In this document: positions 22,865 through 33,460 of the stretch, one piece after another
Layout: each line of letters starts with the position of its first letter
How positions within the stretch are numbered: the stretch's first letter is position 1
NCBI GenBank assembly: GCA_030847615.1
Contig: JAUMIR010000005.1
Location: 211,962,645-212,026,644 of the forward strand
DNA length: 64,000 bases
Source of the DNA: Gambelia wislizenii
Lineage: Eukaryota > Chordata > Lepidosauria > Squamata > Crotaphytidae
Direction of reading: 5' to 3'
Made by a program: the position numbers and the translations under genes
The notes under the pieces: model-generated
Seen by the model: only the letters and a program-made list of their open reading frames with translations
Told to the model about the DNA's origin: nothing
Databases searched by the model: none

Positions 22865-22976
22865 TTGAGGAAAGAAATATCAACCCTACACAGCACCAGA
22901 AAAAGGACATCCACATGTATAAGTTTCCCTTATGTGGATGTTATTTTTCAGGTGCTACAGAGTTGGTATTCCCTTC
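22865..22976. repeat. Hairpin-forming inverted repeat (about 110 bp)
   Basis: The left arm has CAACCCTACACAGCACCAGA and GGACATCCACATG. The right arm has ATGTGGATGTTATTTTTCAG and GTGCTACAGAGTTGG. Arms of about 45-50 bp pair with a few mismatches around a 14-nt spacer. It could be an old MITE remnant or a transcribed hairpin. Confidence 0.7.
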
Positions 22977-23894
22977 GTCTCTCCACAATGCCCAAAGCCC
23001 CCTGCCTGACTTACTGAAAAGCCCTTGAACCCACCATGGATGGTCATTCTATGCTTCACAGCAAGCAAGCAGGCTCAAAGAAGCATCTGGTCATATCCCC
23101 ATAGTTAGGCACAAAATGATTACAGCAGCACTGAGACCCCTGGAGGATCCCAACAGATCTCAGTACTGATGTCATCATTTTGGATCTGGCTATGGAATGT
23201 AGCCAGAGATTTCTCTGTGCCCGCTGTCCACAAAGTATGGAATGGCCATGTGGGGCAGCTTTAAGGGCTTTCAATAAATCAGGGGGAAAGTATACATCTC
23301 AGCATAGCATACTGTAGATCTTTATGTTATACTGAAGGAATGTAGGATTGAGGCCAAAATCCGCCTGCTTTGAGTTGCCTACTTTGCTAATGCCTTACTT
23401 CCTTCAGGGCTGCAGTGCTGGTGGCCTTTCCCTCCTACTGCCAATATTGATGTCTTTTACAGTGACATCAGTGGCAGCTGATGGCTCCCATGTCAGTGGG
23501 GTGGTAAATCCACTCCAGGTTTTAAAGGAGCTTTCCGTGGTGTGAACCTGTTCCCCCAAATTGGTTCAGCACCTTGGAGAGTTCCTTTACAGTCATCCAA
23601 AACCTAGTTGATCCTCTGAGCCCTGAAATGGGAGCCACCAGCAGCCATAGTCTGGCATTGTGCACTAGCAGGGATTTTGACCACCATCAGTTTGAAAATC
23701 TGAATTCCTGAAGGAAATACAGAATATGAACAATAATCAGTTTGTAAGCCTCAATTCCTCCAGAAAATATTGTGGAAGCATTTTTCTTGTATCTAAGAAA
23801 AAAAAAATACAAAACATATTTACTCTGTTCTAGCGAAAATGTTCATTCAAGTCACTATTTCCTCATTGCGCTCCACCAGAAAAATCCATTGCAC
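22977..23894. other. No recognisable gene
   Basis: Moderately GC-rich single-copy-like sequence. Frames of 65-72 codons on both strands show no domain. Confidence 0.35.
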
Positions 23895-23989
23895 AGGCTC
23901 GAAGGACACATTGGTCGCTCGAGGCTGACCCGGGAGATGACAGTCTTGTTCGGCAGCATCCTGAATGACCAAGCAGCCTTTTTTACACA
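23895..23989 (+). other. CpG-containing segment fused to a LINE fragment
   Basis: GGCTCGAAGGACACATTGG and CTGACCCGGGAGATGACAG differ in composition from the surrounding AT-rich DNA and end at the LINE breakpoint (CACACTATCCACAATGC). The segment is absent from the other LINE copies at that position. Confidence 0.35.
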
Positions 23990-24230
23990 CTATCCACAAT
24001 GCTGCAGCCTTATTTGAGAACTCACGACGAACAAGTCTTGAAGAGAAACGACAACGCAGAAAGAATCACAACCCAAAAACATCACCCAAGGAGACCTTCT
24101 GCTGTGCTTTTTGCAACCGGACTTGTTTATCTCGGATTGGCCTTTTTAGTCATCAGCGTGCTTGCAGAAAGCGCGGGATGAGTCCTTCTTGAATCTTCGT
24201 TTGCGAAGAAAAGCCAGGGAGTCTTGCAAA
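23990..24230 (+). mobile_element. Zinc-finger LINE, 3' fragment
   Basis: Encodes the C-terminal part: Cys/His motif C-x2-C with GLFSHQRAC (translated segment ends GMSPS before TGA), then the GAAGAAAAGCCAGGGAG tail. The frame from 23965 to 24192 is open. 5'-truncated at the IHNAA codons. Confidence 0.88.
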
Positions 24231-25246
24231 ACTTTACACACATTGAAATGTGCTGAAAGATTTGTCTTGCAAAAGAACTGCCACAATCCTTTTCCACTTT
24301 AATGGCCCCTATCACACATTTGTTAGCTTTAGAAACCTGAACCAGAGGCCTTCACATACCATGAACATGATATGTATATCTCAACAATGTACTTGTGAAC
24401 TGTATGTGATAAAGCTGATGAAAACTAAGCCTGAGCTCACCCCTTTCCTGATAATTAGCAGCTGTTATCTGACAGACACCATTTCCTACACATACAGTAC
24501 TTTTGCTCCGTGATAAGAAATAAAATGTTTGCTAAAGGCAGAACTATTTTTGTTCATAGTAATGCATACATTGTCATCAGAGCTTAGAAATACACATAGA
24601 AGGTACAAAATGGTGGCAAGTTGTCAATCTGCAAAATGCTGAAGTTTTTGGCTGGAATCCCATTCATAACATACACAGCCATAACTAGGGATTATGACTG
24701 TATATGGACTGTTTTGGACTTTGCGGAAGGTGGTATCTGGTACCTCCTTCTGCAAGGCTCCACCCCAGAACAAAGCAACAGTCAAGGTGCTGCTTAACAC
24801 AGCATCACCTCCCCAGTCACTGATCAATTGGTGGGTTGCCCCCAAGCTTATTCACACTGACCACTGCGGTATGAAGAAGCAGTCTTTTGCTGGGGACAGA
24901 GGCTGTTCTATTTTCCCTCCTGGCACAAGAGCAGCTTGAATGAGTCTGGGTGCACCCTCCACTGATCAGTTGCTGGGGAAATGGCACTGTCTCTGGCACA
25001 CATACACACAAGCACATACGCGCGCACACACACACACACCAGCTGTTGTTGTGTTTGGGGGGAAATAGCCAGGCAGAAGGAACAGCCTCTCATAAATCCA
25101 CTGAGTCCCATAACTACACCGGCAGAGACATTGGCATATGTTTCTTGAATAACAATCTTAAACCACTATGCTTTCTGCACTTAGTGTAGAGTTTTCAAAG
25201 TTATCTTAGACCCTCTTCAGCCTATTTAATGAAGAACAATCTCTCT
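24231..25246. other. Unassigned sequence; possible conserved element near 24400-24515
   Basis: No gene is seen. A cluster TAATTA (24452-24457), CAGCTG (24459-24464) and CTGACAG (24469-24475) lies in non-repeat sequence. An interrupted CA tract with CGCG lies at about 25000-25040. Confidence 0.35.
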
Positions 25247-25781
25247 CTCTCTGGCTTTTCTTCGCAAATGAAGATTCAGGAAGGACTCATCCCACGCTTT
25301 CTGCAAGCGCGCTGATAACTAAAAAGGCCAATCCGAGATAAACAAGTCCAGTTGTAGAAAGCACAGCAGAGGGTCTCCTTGGGTGATGTTTCTGGGTTGT
25401 GGTTCTTTCTGTGTTGTCATTTCTCTCCAAGACTTGTTCGGCGTGAGTTCTCAAATAAAGCTGCAGCATTGTGGATAGTGCGTCTCCATGCCTCCCGATG
25501 TGAGGCCAGGGCGGACCATTGTTGGTGATCAATTTGGCCAAGCCTGAGATGTTGTTTCAGGGAGTCCTTGTATCATTTTTGGGGGGTGCCTCTCTTATGC
25601 TGACCCGTGGCGAGTTCACAGTAGAGTACCATTTTTGGGAGGCGATGGTCCTCCATCCTAGAAACATGCCCTGCCCAGCGCAGCTGTGTTCTCAATATCA
25701 TGCCCTCAATGCTTGTGATCCCTGCTTGCTCAAGAACAGCAACATTTGTCACATAGTCAGTCCAGTGTATATTTAGGATTG
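25247..25781 (-). mobile_element. Zinc-finger LINE, 3' half of a SINE-split copy
   Basis: Reverse-strand collinear with the copy at 32806, from the CTCTCTCTGGCTTTTCTTC tail to the codons for the NIHWTDYV region. It carries several substitutions, including GGGGGGTGCC where other copies have a GGAGCGCC-like word, so the frame is broken. The copy resumes at 26084 after a SINE. Confidence 0.88.
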
Positions 25782-26083
25782 CTTTTTTTAATTATTATTT
25801 TATTTATTTATTTATTTATACCCCGCTCTTCAGCCACAAGGCTATCAGAGCGGCTTACAAATTGTTTTAAGCAATAGCTATTTACACATCTACACTGCAT
25901 TAAACAGTTTCCAATGTGTGTTAGCTAATTGCCCCCCACAAACTGGGTACTCAGTTTACTGACATACGAAAGGATGGAAGGCTGAGTGAACCTTGGAGCC
26001 GGCTGGAATCGAACTTGTGACGTGGTGGCTTGCAGTACAGGCATTTAACCACTGCGCCACCAGGGCTCCTTTTTGGTGTGCAC
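25782..26083 (-). mobile_element. tRNA-derived SINE inserted into the LINE copy
   Basis: On the minus strand it begins GGAGCCCTGGTGGCGCAGTG (A-box-like) followed by AGTTCGATTCC (B-box), and ends in TATAAATAAATAAATAAA. It is flanked by a perfect 11-bp duplication ATTTAGGATTG (25771-25781 and 26084-26094); 14 extra bases lie between the head and the right duplication. The LINE-like end GTAAGCCGCTCTGA suggests mobilisation by an L2/CR1-type LINE. Confidence 0.93.
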
Positions 26084-26395
26084 ATTTAGGATTGTGCACA
26101 TAAAGCGCTGATGAAAGCGTTTGAGGAGTCATAGGTGGTGGCGATAGGTGACCCATGTTTCAGATCCATAAAGGAGAATAGACAGTACATAAAGGAGAAT
26201 AGACAGTGTGGCTCTATACACACTGATTTTTGTGCTTCGCCTCAGGTGTTTATTACTCCCAGACTCTTTTGTGAAGTCTTCCAAATGCGCTATATGCCTT
26301 TGCTAATCTGTGATCGATCTCTTTGTCAATCTTGGCATCTGAGGAGATGATGCTTCCCAGGTAGGTGAACTGCTGAACGGACTTGAGCACAGATG
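26084..26395 (-). mobile_element. Zinc-finger LINE, 5' part of the SINE-split copy
   Basis: Continues the copy at 25247 upstream to the SSDAKLDKEID codons. Contains a local tandem duplication of ATAAAGGAGAATAGACAGT at about 26168-26208 not seen in the other copies. Confidence 0.88.
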
Positions 26396-26641
26396 AAGAA
26401 CAATAGCATACATGTAACTAGGGATCTGGCAGTTCTGTATGTGAACTATTGATAAATCTATGACTAATACCATAGTTCATATTGCATGCTGTGGTCCCAC
26501 TACATTTAGCATTTAACTTTTTTTAAAAAGAGTTCCTTTCTCTCTGCCCTTGAATGCAGAATCCTGCAATGCATTGATTGATTCATTCATTCATTGTATC
26601 AACTGGTTTATATTCCAGAGCCTGGGAGTGATTAAGCCTAC

Positions 26642-26882
26642 AGGAAACTACAGGAAAAGAGATTCCACCTAAACATTAGGAAGAACTTCCTGGCAGTAAG
26701 AGCTGTTAGTCAGTGGAATTCACTGCCTTAGAGTATGATGGAGTCTTTTTCTGTGGAGGTTTTTAAACAAAGGCTGGATGGCCTTCTGTCGGGAATGCTT
26801 TGATTGTGTATTCCTGCAGGACAGATGGATGGACTGGATGGCCCTTGTAGTCTCTTCCAACTCTATGATTCTATGATTCTAA
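26642..26882 (+). mobile_element. CR1 LINE, 3' fragment
   Basis: Runs from AGGAAAAGAGATTCCACCT through GATGGACTGGATGGCCC to the terminal TATGATTCTATGATTCT microsatellite typical of CR1. 5'-truncated. Confidence 0.92.
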
Positions 26883-26956
26883 GCCTAGATGTGCCCCAGA
26901 AGGTGGTGAGACCAGAAGATAATCAAAGCCCAGACAGGCTCAAACAGGAGAATACA

Positions 26957-27835
26957 GTTGTTACCTGAATTGCTGAGAGTCCGTGGGGACCCACTTGTGA
27001 CACAAAAACTATAATATTAAGTTGGGGGATTTCAATTAGCTCAAAGATAGGCTGGGTAACTTGCAGGACCTTTGCAACTGTGTATACCAATACTCTCTTC
27101 AGAGACTCTGAGTTTAAAGTGAAATAAAATGGTTTTTATTGGAAAATAAACATGCAATCATTCACACTCACAAGAGACCACACAAGGCTAATGGAAAATT
27201 AAGGCAGAAGAATTTGGATAGAGCAATAGATCTAGGGAAATATGGGCTATAATTACCAGTACTGAGGAGAAGAGGTCCATGCAGCAAAGAAGACTCAGGC
27301 AAGAAAGTGAGGGTGCCACAGCAGTCTGGCAGAGTGACCATGTATGAAGAACTGTGCATGCATGGCTATTATTTGGGACTATAATTTATACCCAATTTCA
27401 TATTCTGAAGGGGTGTTTTGAGTGTACAACAATACTTGGATGGGTTTCCCACAGTTAAACAAAGGAAACGCCAACTTCGTGAATTGATCCTAATGAGATA
27501 TCAAGGTTGATGAGGTTATGGTAGGCTCTTTATTGTGAGAGAGGAAAGGTGTAAGGAAAGACATTTGCAGGATAATGGGTATTCTGGTCACTGTTTATTT
27601 TGGAGTATGACTCACTGCCAAAAGCATCCAAGAGGAAATTAGCACATTCCACCTTGATGATTGTGATCCTAAGGGGCTCCACTTAATTCTATCTTGGGCA
27701 TGTTTGTTGGGAATTTCTAAGACATGTTCATTAGGTCTTGGGTGACCTTCACTTGAACCCAATTTTGGTTTGCCTTGGTCTACCTGCACCTTGTGAAAAT
27801 ATGCAATATTGCCAAATTATAAATTATTGGAGGAA
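26957..27835 (-). other. Possible LTR-like or retroelement 3' segment (uncertain)
   Basis: On the minus strand a CCAATAAAAACC polyadenylation-like word (near 27130-27145) is followed about 185 bp later by a possible CA-ending boundary at 26957. No matching second boundary or target duplication was found. Host sequence is equally possible. Confidence 0.25.
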
Positions 27836-27884
27836 GGGGGTGTAAGGCCAGATAGCTTCAGATAGCTTAGACGAACAGTGGGAA

Positions 27885-28010
27885 TCATGCAGTCCTCTTG
27901 ATGTTGCTGGACTGAAACTCTCAGCATTCCTCACCTTTGACTGTGCTGACTGCTAGCTGCAGTTCAACAAAATCTCAGTGACCACATGATTCCCACCCTG
28001 GCTTAGATCA
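27885..28010. mobile_element. ACTCCCA-type inverted-repeat MITE, degenerate
   Basis: TTGCTGGACTGAAACTCTCAG ... GCAGTTCAACAAAATCTCAG shows the facing GGACTACAACTCCCA words in degraded form, with TTGACTGTGCTGAC in the centre. Confidence 0.5.
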
Positions 28011-29465
28011 AAGTTCTAGAGGGCTTTGCTGCAGGTCATAACTAGTGCGCTGTGGGAAGCCCTTTAAAATCTGGGCTAATATCAAGGCCTGAATGCAAGG
28101 AATCCACTCTGGCAGTCTTCTTTTGTGAACTTTACTGGTCTACCATTCCTGGACTGTCCACAAGTCAGATGCAATTTGTGCTCTAGATTTTGTATGCTGA
28201 CACACAGCTTCAACTGCACCTCCCATAAAAAAGTGTGCATTTAATAATTGTGCATTGAAAATGTGCACAGTTCAACTGCTTGTACTACATTGCTCAAGCA
28301 TGTTTTAGTCAGGGGAGTTGTTTAAGCAATATGTGTATTTTTAATGTGATAAAAAATGCATACTTTTTATTAAAAAGTATACAAAAAAGGAACTGATTTT
28401 ATCCTGCAAGAGCATAGGCAAAATGTTGGAACCAGATAGGTACCAGACATAAAGATGGGAAACAGAGGCTGAGAATCATGCATCATTATTACATGCAACA
28501 CCTTAGCATAGCATAAATATCATCCATTGAAGTTTCACTATGCAAGGACGATGCAATCCCTATACCTGATTGGTACCATAGTGCAACATGTGAACAATAG
28601 TGAATGTGCATAATTATCTCCTCATTGCATGATGTACAATGCACAATGTGTATTGACACACTAGTCTGGGAGCATTATTGCACATTTTCAACCATTCTAT
28701 ATGCAGAACTCCATTCCTGCAACCATCAGTGGGATATATCCATCTCTCATTGTAAAAAAAAAAAAAAAAAAAAAAAATCACTCCACAAGCACAGTGCAAC
28801 TTACACCTGTATATGTCACCAACAGGACTGTGGCCAGAGAAAGTCTACAGACGTGAACTTTATAGAGGCATACATCCTCAAGTATGACATAGCATCTTTC
28901 TGGAGTAGATTCCACATATTTTATTTGGATCTTTTCCAGCCAAATCTCTACTGATACCCAGAGTCACTGTTCAAATGCACAACTGTACTCTTATACAACT
29001 AGTCCTCTTCTATTCGGAGGAGCTTTGGCTGAGGACTTTGTGTGAATTGTGCTGCAGTATGTACACTCATGGCAAACTAATTTGTGGCTGACAGAGAAAG
29101 ATTAGGCTTCTTGACCACTTGCCTTACATTATGATTAATTCATCTTTTTAATTATAGACTCTTGCTGCAGATAAAAGCACCACTGAGTGACACAGTTACA
29201 ACAACAATGACAGGGCAAATCTCTTTTCTAATTTAAAGAGATGATGCAAATACCCCATTGAGATTGTAAATATTGTCTCCTCTTGTTCTTTGCATGCCAA
29301 AATCATACTCTCAGCAAGGACTGTAAAACCGGGCAGAAATGACAGGAGGGAGGACAGAAGGACAGAAAACTTCAGCTAGTCAATTAAGCATGAGCAGAAT
29401 GGATATGAACTATAATCACATAGGGTTGTTGTTTTTTAAAGAAATGAACCAAAGTGACAGCCAGT
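28011..29465. other. Unassigned sequence with an A24 run and a candidate conserved element
   Basis: A 24-base A run at 28754-28777 could be a retrotransposed tail, but no parent sequence or duplication was recognised. Positions 29080-29300 contain TAATTA (29149-29154), ACAATG (29204-29209) and the octamer ATGCAAAT (29244-29251) in non-repeat DNA. Confidence 0.4.
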
Positions 29466-30356
29466 TAGTGTTGCCAGCTTTTCAAAATAACAGTAAGGGA
29501 CATTTGAAAATCGTGATATGCGGGGCTGACAATCAAGAAGCAGCTATTTAAAAGTTTGTGCTCTAGCTAAATACCAAATTATAGTATTGGTTTCAGTTAA
29601 CCTATCCGAATGTTTCTCTGTGTAATTAACATATTGTCCACACTCAGAAATTACATGATGCCCACATTTCTGTTTTTATGAAGGGCCCATACACAAAAAT
29701 ACAGGTGTTGGGAGGCAAGTAGCTTATTCTACAAAAAAGATAAAGCTTTCCAGTCCACAAAAATGGAACATTCCTTATAATAAGTATAACAACATTTGCC
29801 AGTCCTATAAAGCAATGGTTCTCAAACTCTGGGGCCTGCCCCTTGGGGATGCATAATAGTTGCTCAAGGGGGGGGGGTGCAATAAATTTTTTGGACATTA
29901 AATTATTAATGACCCTTGGTCCAAGGACAGCAGCAGAGATGGCAGCAAGCTCTGGGCACCAGCCACACATTCTTGGGCTTGCAAAGTGGTTGGCTGGCAG
30001 GCTCTCCGGAGGATAGAGGAGAGGGATGCAAGCCCCTATGGTGCAGAGCAGTAGAGGTGAGCAAACCTGGGTGCCAGGTCCTCATTCTTCCTGCTTCAGT
30101 TGCAGTGTTCCTGTTCTTTCTGTTCCAAAGGTGAAAGCGGTGGCTGGTGTGCTCCCCAGATGCAGTGGAGCAGGAAGCATGTGTACCTGGCACCCGGGGG
30201 CTTCCAGCTGTCATCCCCCCAGGGGGCGTGACATCCACATGTAGATGTAAAAGGGGTCACACAGTTAAAGGGTTTGGGAGCCACTGCTATAATGGGCCAG
30301 TTTTCTGGCCCTCAAATAAGGGGCATCCCTTATAATAAGGGTCTACTGGCAACCCT
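29466..30356. mobile_element. TIR element (TAGKGTTGCCAG ends) carrying a nested hAT
   Basis: Left TAGTGTTGCCAGC and right-end reverse complement TAGGGTTGCCAGT form inverted repeats, and TTCCTTATAATAAG near 29770 recurs as CCCTTATAATAAGG near 30328. A Charlie-like hAT occupies 29813-30286, so the original element was about 410 bp. Ends resemble those of the MITE at 8483. Confidence 0.6.
29813..30286. mobile_element. Charlie-like hAT non-autonomous element (474 bp)
   Basis: Left CAATGGTTCTCAAACTCTG and right-end reverse complement CAGTGGCTCCCAAACCCTT match the widespread CAGTGGTTCTCAAAC hAT terminus. Flanks CTATAAAG (29805-29812) and CTATAATG (30287-30294) are an 8-bp duplication with one mismatch. 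The GC-rich interior (GGCACCAGCCACACATTC) resembles part of the element at 20761. Confidence 0.85.
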
Positions 30357-30546
30357 ATGGCTAGTCCCATAGACCAGGTGCACACAACCAGACTCTCAGT
30401 GTGGTTTTTCAAGAAAGCTTGTGCATGGCCAACCCCAAACAATGTTTATGTTTCAGAACTTCTGCTTCCACTGCTACACCTATGAAGATGAATTTGTCTT
30501 CTCCTGTGAATTCCATTCTGTGATATTGTAGTTATCTGTGAGCAAC

Positions 30547-30627
30547 AGAGCTTGGAAACATGGGGAGTACCACCCCCATGCTCTATGGGGAATTCTGGGC
30601 GTTGTAGTCCAAAACGCACCAAACTGT
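30547..30627. mobile_element. GGACTACA-type MITE fragment
   Basis: AGAGCTTGGAAACATGGGGAG ... GAATTCTGGGCGTTGTAGTCC contains the left-end and right-interior words of the family seen at 97. The right terminus is lost. Confidence 0.6.
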
Positions 30628-30744
30628 GTAAGAGAACTAGTAAGAAGCAGTGTGGTTCATTACCATTGATAGATTCATCCCAAGGTCCTTTCCTCTCACA
30701 GCCATCACCAAAGACTGTGTGTGCATTTAAAAATCACACAAATC

Positions 30745-30940
30745 GTATAAGAGGAAACTGCCTTATACCAAATTAGATATTTGTCCATCTAACCACTATG
30801 GCCTATCCTGCTAACAGCAGTACTCCAGGTTTTCAGCTTTTGTGTTTCTCATTATCTGCCACTGAATCCTTTTAACCAGGGAGATGCCAGGGACTGAACT
30901 CAGGTACTTCAATATGGAAAGTATATGCACTAGTACTGAC
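30745..30940 (-). mobile_element. Degenerate tRNA-like SINE, minus strand
   Basis: AAACTGCCTTATACCAAATTAG, GTCCATCTAACCACTATGG and GGGAGATGCCAGGGACTGAAC follow in the order of the common lizard SINE (CTGCCTTATACTGAGTCAGA ... GGAGATGCCAGGGATTGAAC). The tRNA-like head would lie at the right and is eroded. Confidence 0.7.
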
Positions 30941-32480
30941 TCCAATGAGGCAGATCTGTCCCATTCAATTGGCCTACCTTCCAGTATGGAATCACTCCTT
31001 GGGAAAGTAACTCCCAGTGTTGCAGATGTGTATAGAAGACCTAAGCTTCTCATGTTCTTGGTGGGCAATTTCTAGCAAGGAGATTCTACAAGAGATCTGT
31101 GCCCGACTCTAGATGCCCAACTCCTGATACCAGTAGGATCAAATTGCCACTGCCCTGCCAAATATCAGTCCTGCAGGAGGGAAGTAAGATTCATTTTTAC
31201 TTTAAACCAAGGACTGCAGCAAGCACGTGCCTTGTTTTTATGTCTAACTGTACTTCTGGGAGCATGATTAAAAAAACAAGATGCACACTCCCCACACCGA
31301 TTCTTTTAAATAAAAACAAAATCCTTCCATGCCACACTACCAAACTTCAATGTCACAGCCATACATTTGGTTTCACCAAAGTGAATTAGAGGCAAAAAGA
31401 AAAAAATCCTACAGGGGTTGCATGCAACCCATAGTTCATGTGTTGGCTATTTCAAATCTTAGAGATGGGAAGGTTAAAATAAACAGAGATGCAGCTTGGT
31501 ATATACAACCTAAATGCATCCCACATCTCATTGTAGTCTAGCAGGGTGGTAAACTTGATTTATCAAAAGTGATTGACATAACATCTGCTAGCCAGCCAAA
31601 TTATGTGGATAAAAGCCATGCTTTAAAAGCTAGCCACCACGGTGTTACAAATGACTGTTGTGGACGGTGCTGACTATATCCCCAAGAAGTGAAACACTAT
31701 TTAATTTTAGTGCACAGATAAAGGCTTTCAAGCCTGACTGAACTTTCATGCTATCTGCATAAAGGAGAGCCTGGGGAGTATGAAAGGACTAATGGGTAAC
31801 TTTATCCTCAGAAGCCTCTTGGGGAATTTGCTAGGAAGATAGTGGTGTGTGATGGGTCAAGTTAATGTACTCCAGATATCAGGGGGAGGGGTGTGGAATC
31901 ACTCCCACAGCAAAAGAGAGAAAATGAGATAGAAAATCAGCTTGGGGGGTGGGGAAATGAGTTTGCTTGGTTTTCAGCAACTGAAGGAGAAAATAACACC
32001 AGCATTTGACTTAACACTTTCATTACTTCCAAAAGAGAAAGCCACACTGAAATCAGCTACCAAACAAAGGTGAATAAGAGCTCATTGTCAATGTGCATAA
32101 TTACTTTCCCTGAATCTCAGCTTTGGAGGAGTGTAAAGAAGTATGGGGAAAGTATCCCCCCCCACCCCATAGATAGAGGGAGAGAGAGGAAGAGAGATGC
32201 TCTGAGAACAATAGGTTTAAGTCTCTAGATAATTATGGTTTTATGAGCTAACATAAGAAAACAAGTAATACATTCTGCACATATAAGAAGATCTTGTTCA
32301 TTCCTTGTTGGAAATTAGAATTACACAATTAAACCATTATTGACACAGGCAAGGTATAAAACCTGCCTTCATGGGGAACAGTTTCATTAACTCAGGTGCC
32401 CATTATGTTTCTGTGATATTTATTACACATTTAAAACATTTATTAGTTAGTGCTAAATGCATATTTTAACTCCATTTTAT
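30941..32480. other. No recognisable gene; candidate conserved words
   Basis: Largely unique-looking sequence. TGATTGACA (31570-31578, a PBX/MEIS-like word) and TGCATAATTA (32094-32103, POU/homeodomain-like) stand out. A C-run and GAGA tract lie near 32155-32195. Confidence 0.35.
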
Positions 32481-32482
32481 GG

Positions 32483-32562
32483 TGCAATCCTCAAGGTATC
32501 TACTAAAAATTAAGTTTCACTGAGGCCAGTGGACTTTGTATGTATAGAATTGAAGTCTTAAT
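32483..32562 (+). repeat. Lizard-type dispersed repeat fragment (GCAATCC ... GGACTT)
   Basis: GGTGCAATCCTCAAGGTATC, then AAGTTTCACTGAGGCCAGTG and GGACTT is a diverged form of the abundant reptilian wording TGCAATCCTA ... AAGTAAGTCCCACTGAGTTC. Source class is unknown to me. Confidence 0.55.
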
Positions 32563-32689
32563 CTTTTCATACTTGATATGGTAATATTTTTTTAATTGTA
32601 TGTCTGGAAACATTTTACACCTTCTTTGAAAACTGTACTGTATTTATCCCATTCCCCCTTTTCCCTGGTCCATTTCACAATTTGTTTTT

Positions 32690-32720
32690 ATTCATTCATT
32701 CATTCATTCTTTCATTCATT
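32690..32720. repeat. (ATTC)n tetranucleotide repeat
   Basis: Seven to eight ATTC units with one CTTT interruption. Confidence 0.9.
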
Positions 32721-32805
32721 TACTTGAGCATTTTTAAATCCTGCTCTGGAGTCCAAGAAGAACTCTAAGAGAGGCATTTAGGGAAAGATTTAAAATCCAT
32801 AAACA

Positions 32806-33460
32806 CTCTCTCTCTCTGGCTTTTCTTCGCAAACGAAGATTCAGGAAGGACTCATCCCACGCTTTCTGCAAGCGCGCTGATGACTAAAAAGGCCAATCCG
32901 AGATAAACACGTCCGGTTGCAAAAAGCACAGCAGAAGGTCTCCTTGGGTGATGTTTTTGGGTTGTGATTTTTTCTGCGTTGTCGTTTCTCTTCAAGACTT
33001 GTTCGGCGTGAGTTCTCAAATAAGGCTGCAGCATTGTGGATAGTGCGTCTCCATGCTTCCCGATGTGAGGCCAGGGCGGACCACTGTTGGTGATCAATTT
33101 GGCCAAGCCTGAGATGTTGTTTCAGGGAGTCTTTGTATCGCTTTTTTGGAGCGCCCCTCTTACGCTGACCCGTGGCGAGTTCACCGTAGAGTAGTATTTT
33201 TGGGAGGCGATGGTCCTCCATCCTAGAAACGTGCCCTGCCCAGCGCAGCTGTGTTCTCAATATCATGGCCTCAATGCTGGTGATCCCTGCTTGCTCAAGG
33301 ACAGCAACATTCGTCACATAGTCAGTCCAGTGTATATTTAGGATTATGCGTAGACAGCGCTGATGAAAGCACTCGAGGAGTCGTAGGTGGTGGCGATAGG
33401 TAACCCATGTTTCAGATCCATAAAGGAGGATAGACAGTACGATGGCTCTATACACACTCA
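32806..33460 (-). mobile_element. Zinc-finger LINE, best-preserved 3' copy
   Basis: Tail CTCTCTCTCTGGCTTTTCTTC at the left, 3' UTR of about 35 bp, then an open frame on the minus strand. 5' truncation falls just after the TACACACT word at about 33460, where AATAAAATAATATATAG begins. No clear target duplication. Confidence 0.92.

Noticed and set aside
25782..26083. A tRNA gene on the minus strand
   Set aside because: Same reasoning: tRNA-like head of a SINE with a LINE-type tail and target duplication.
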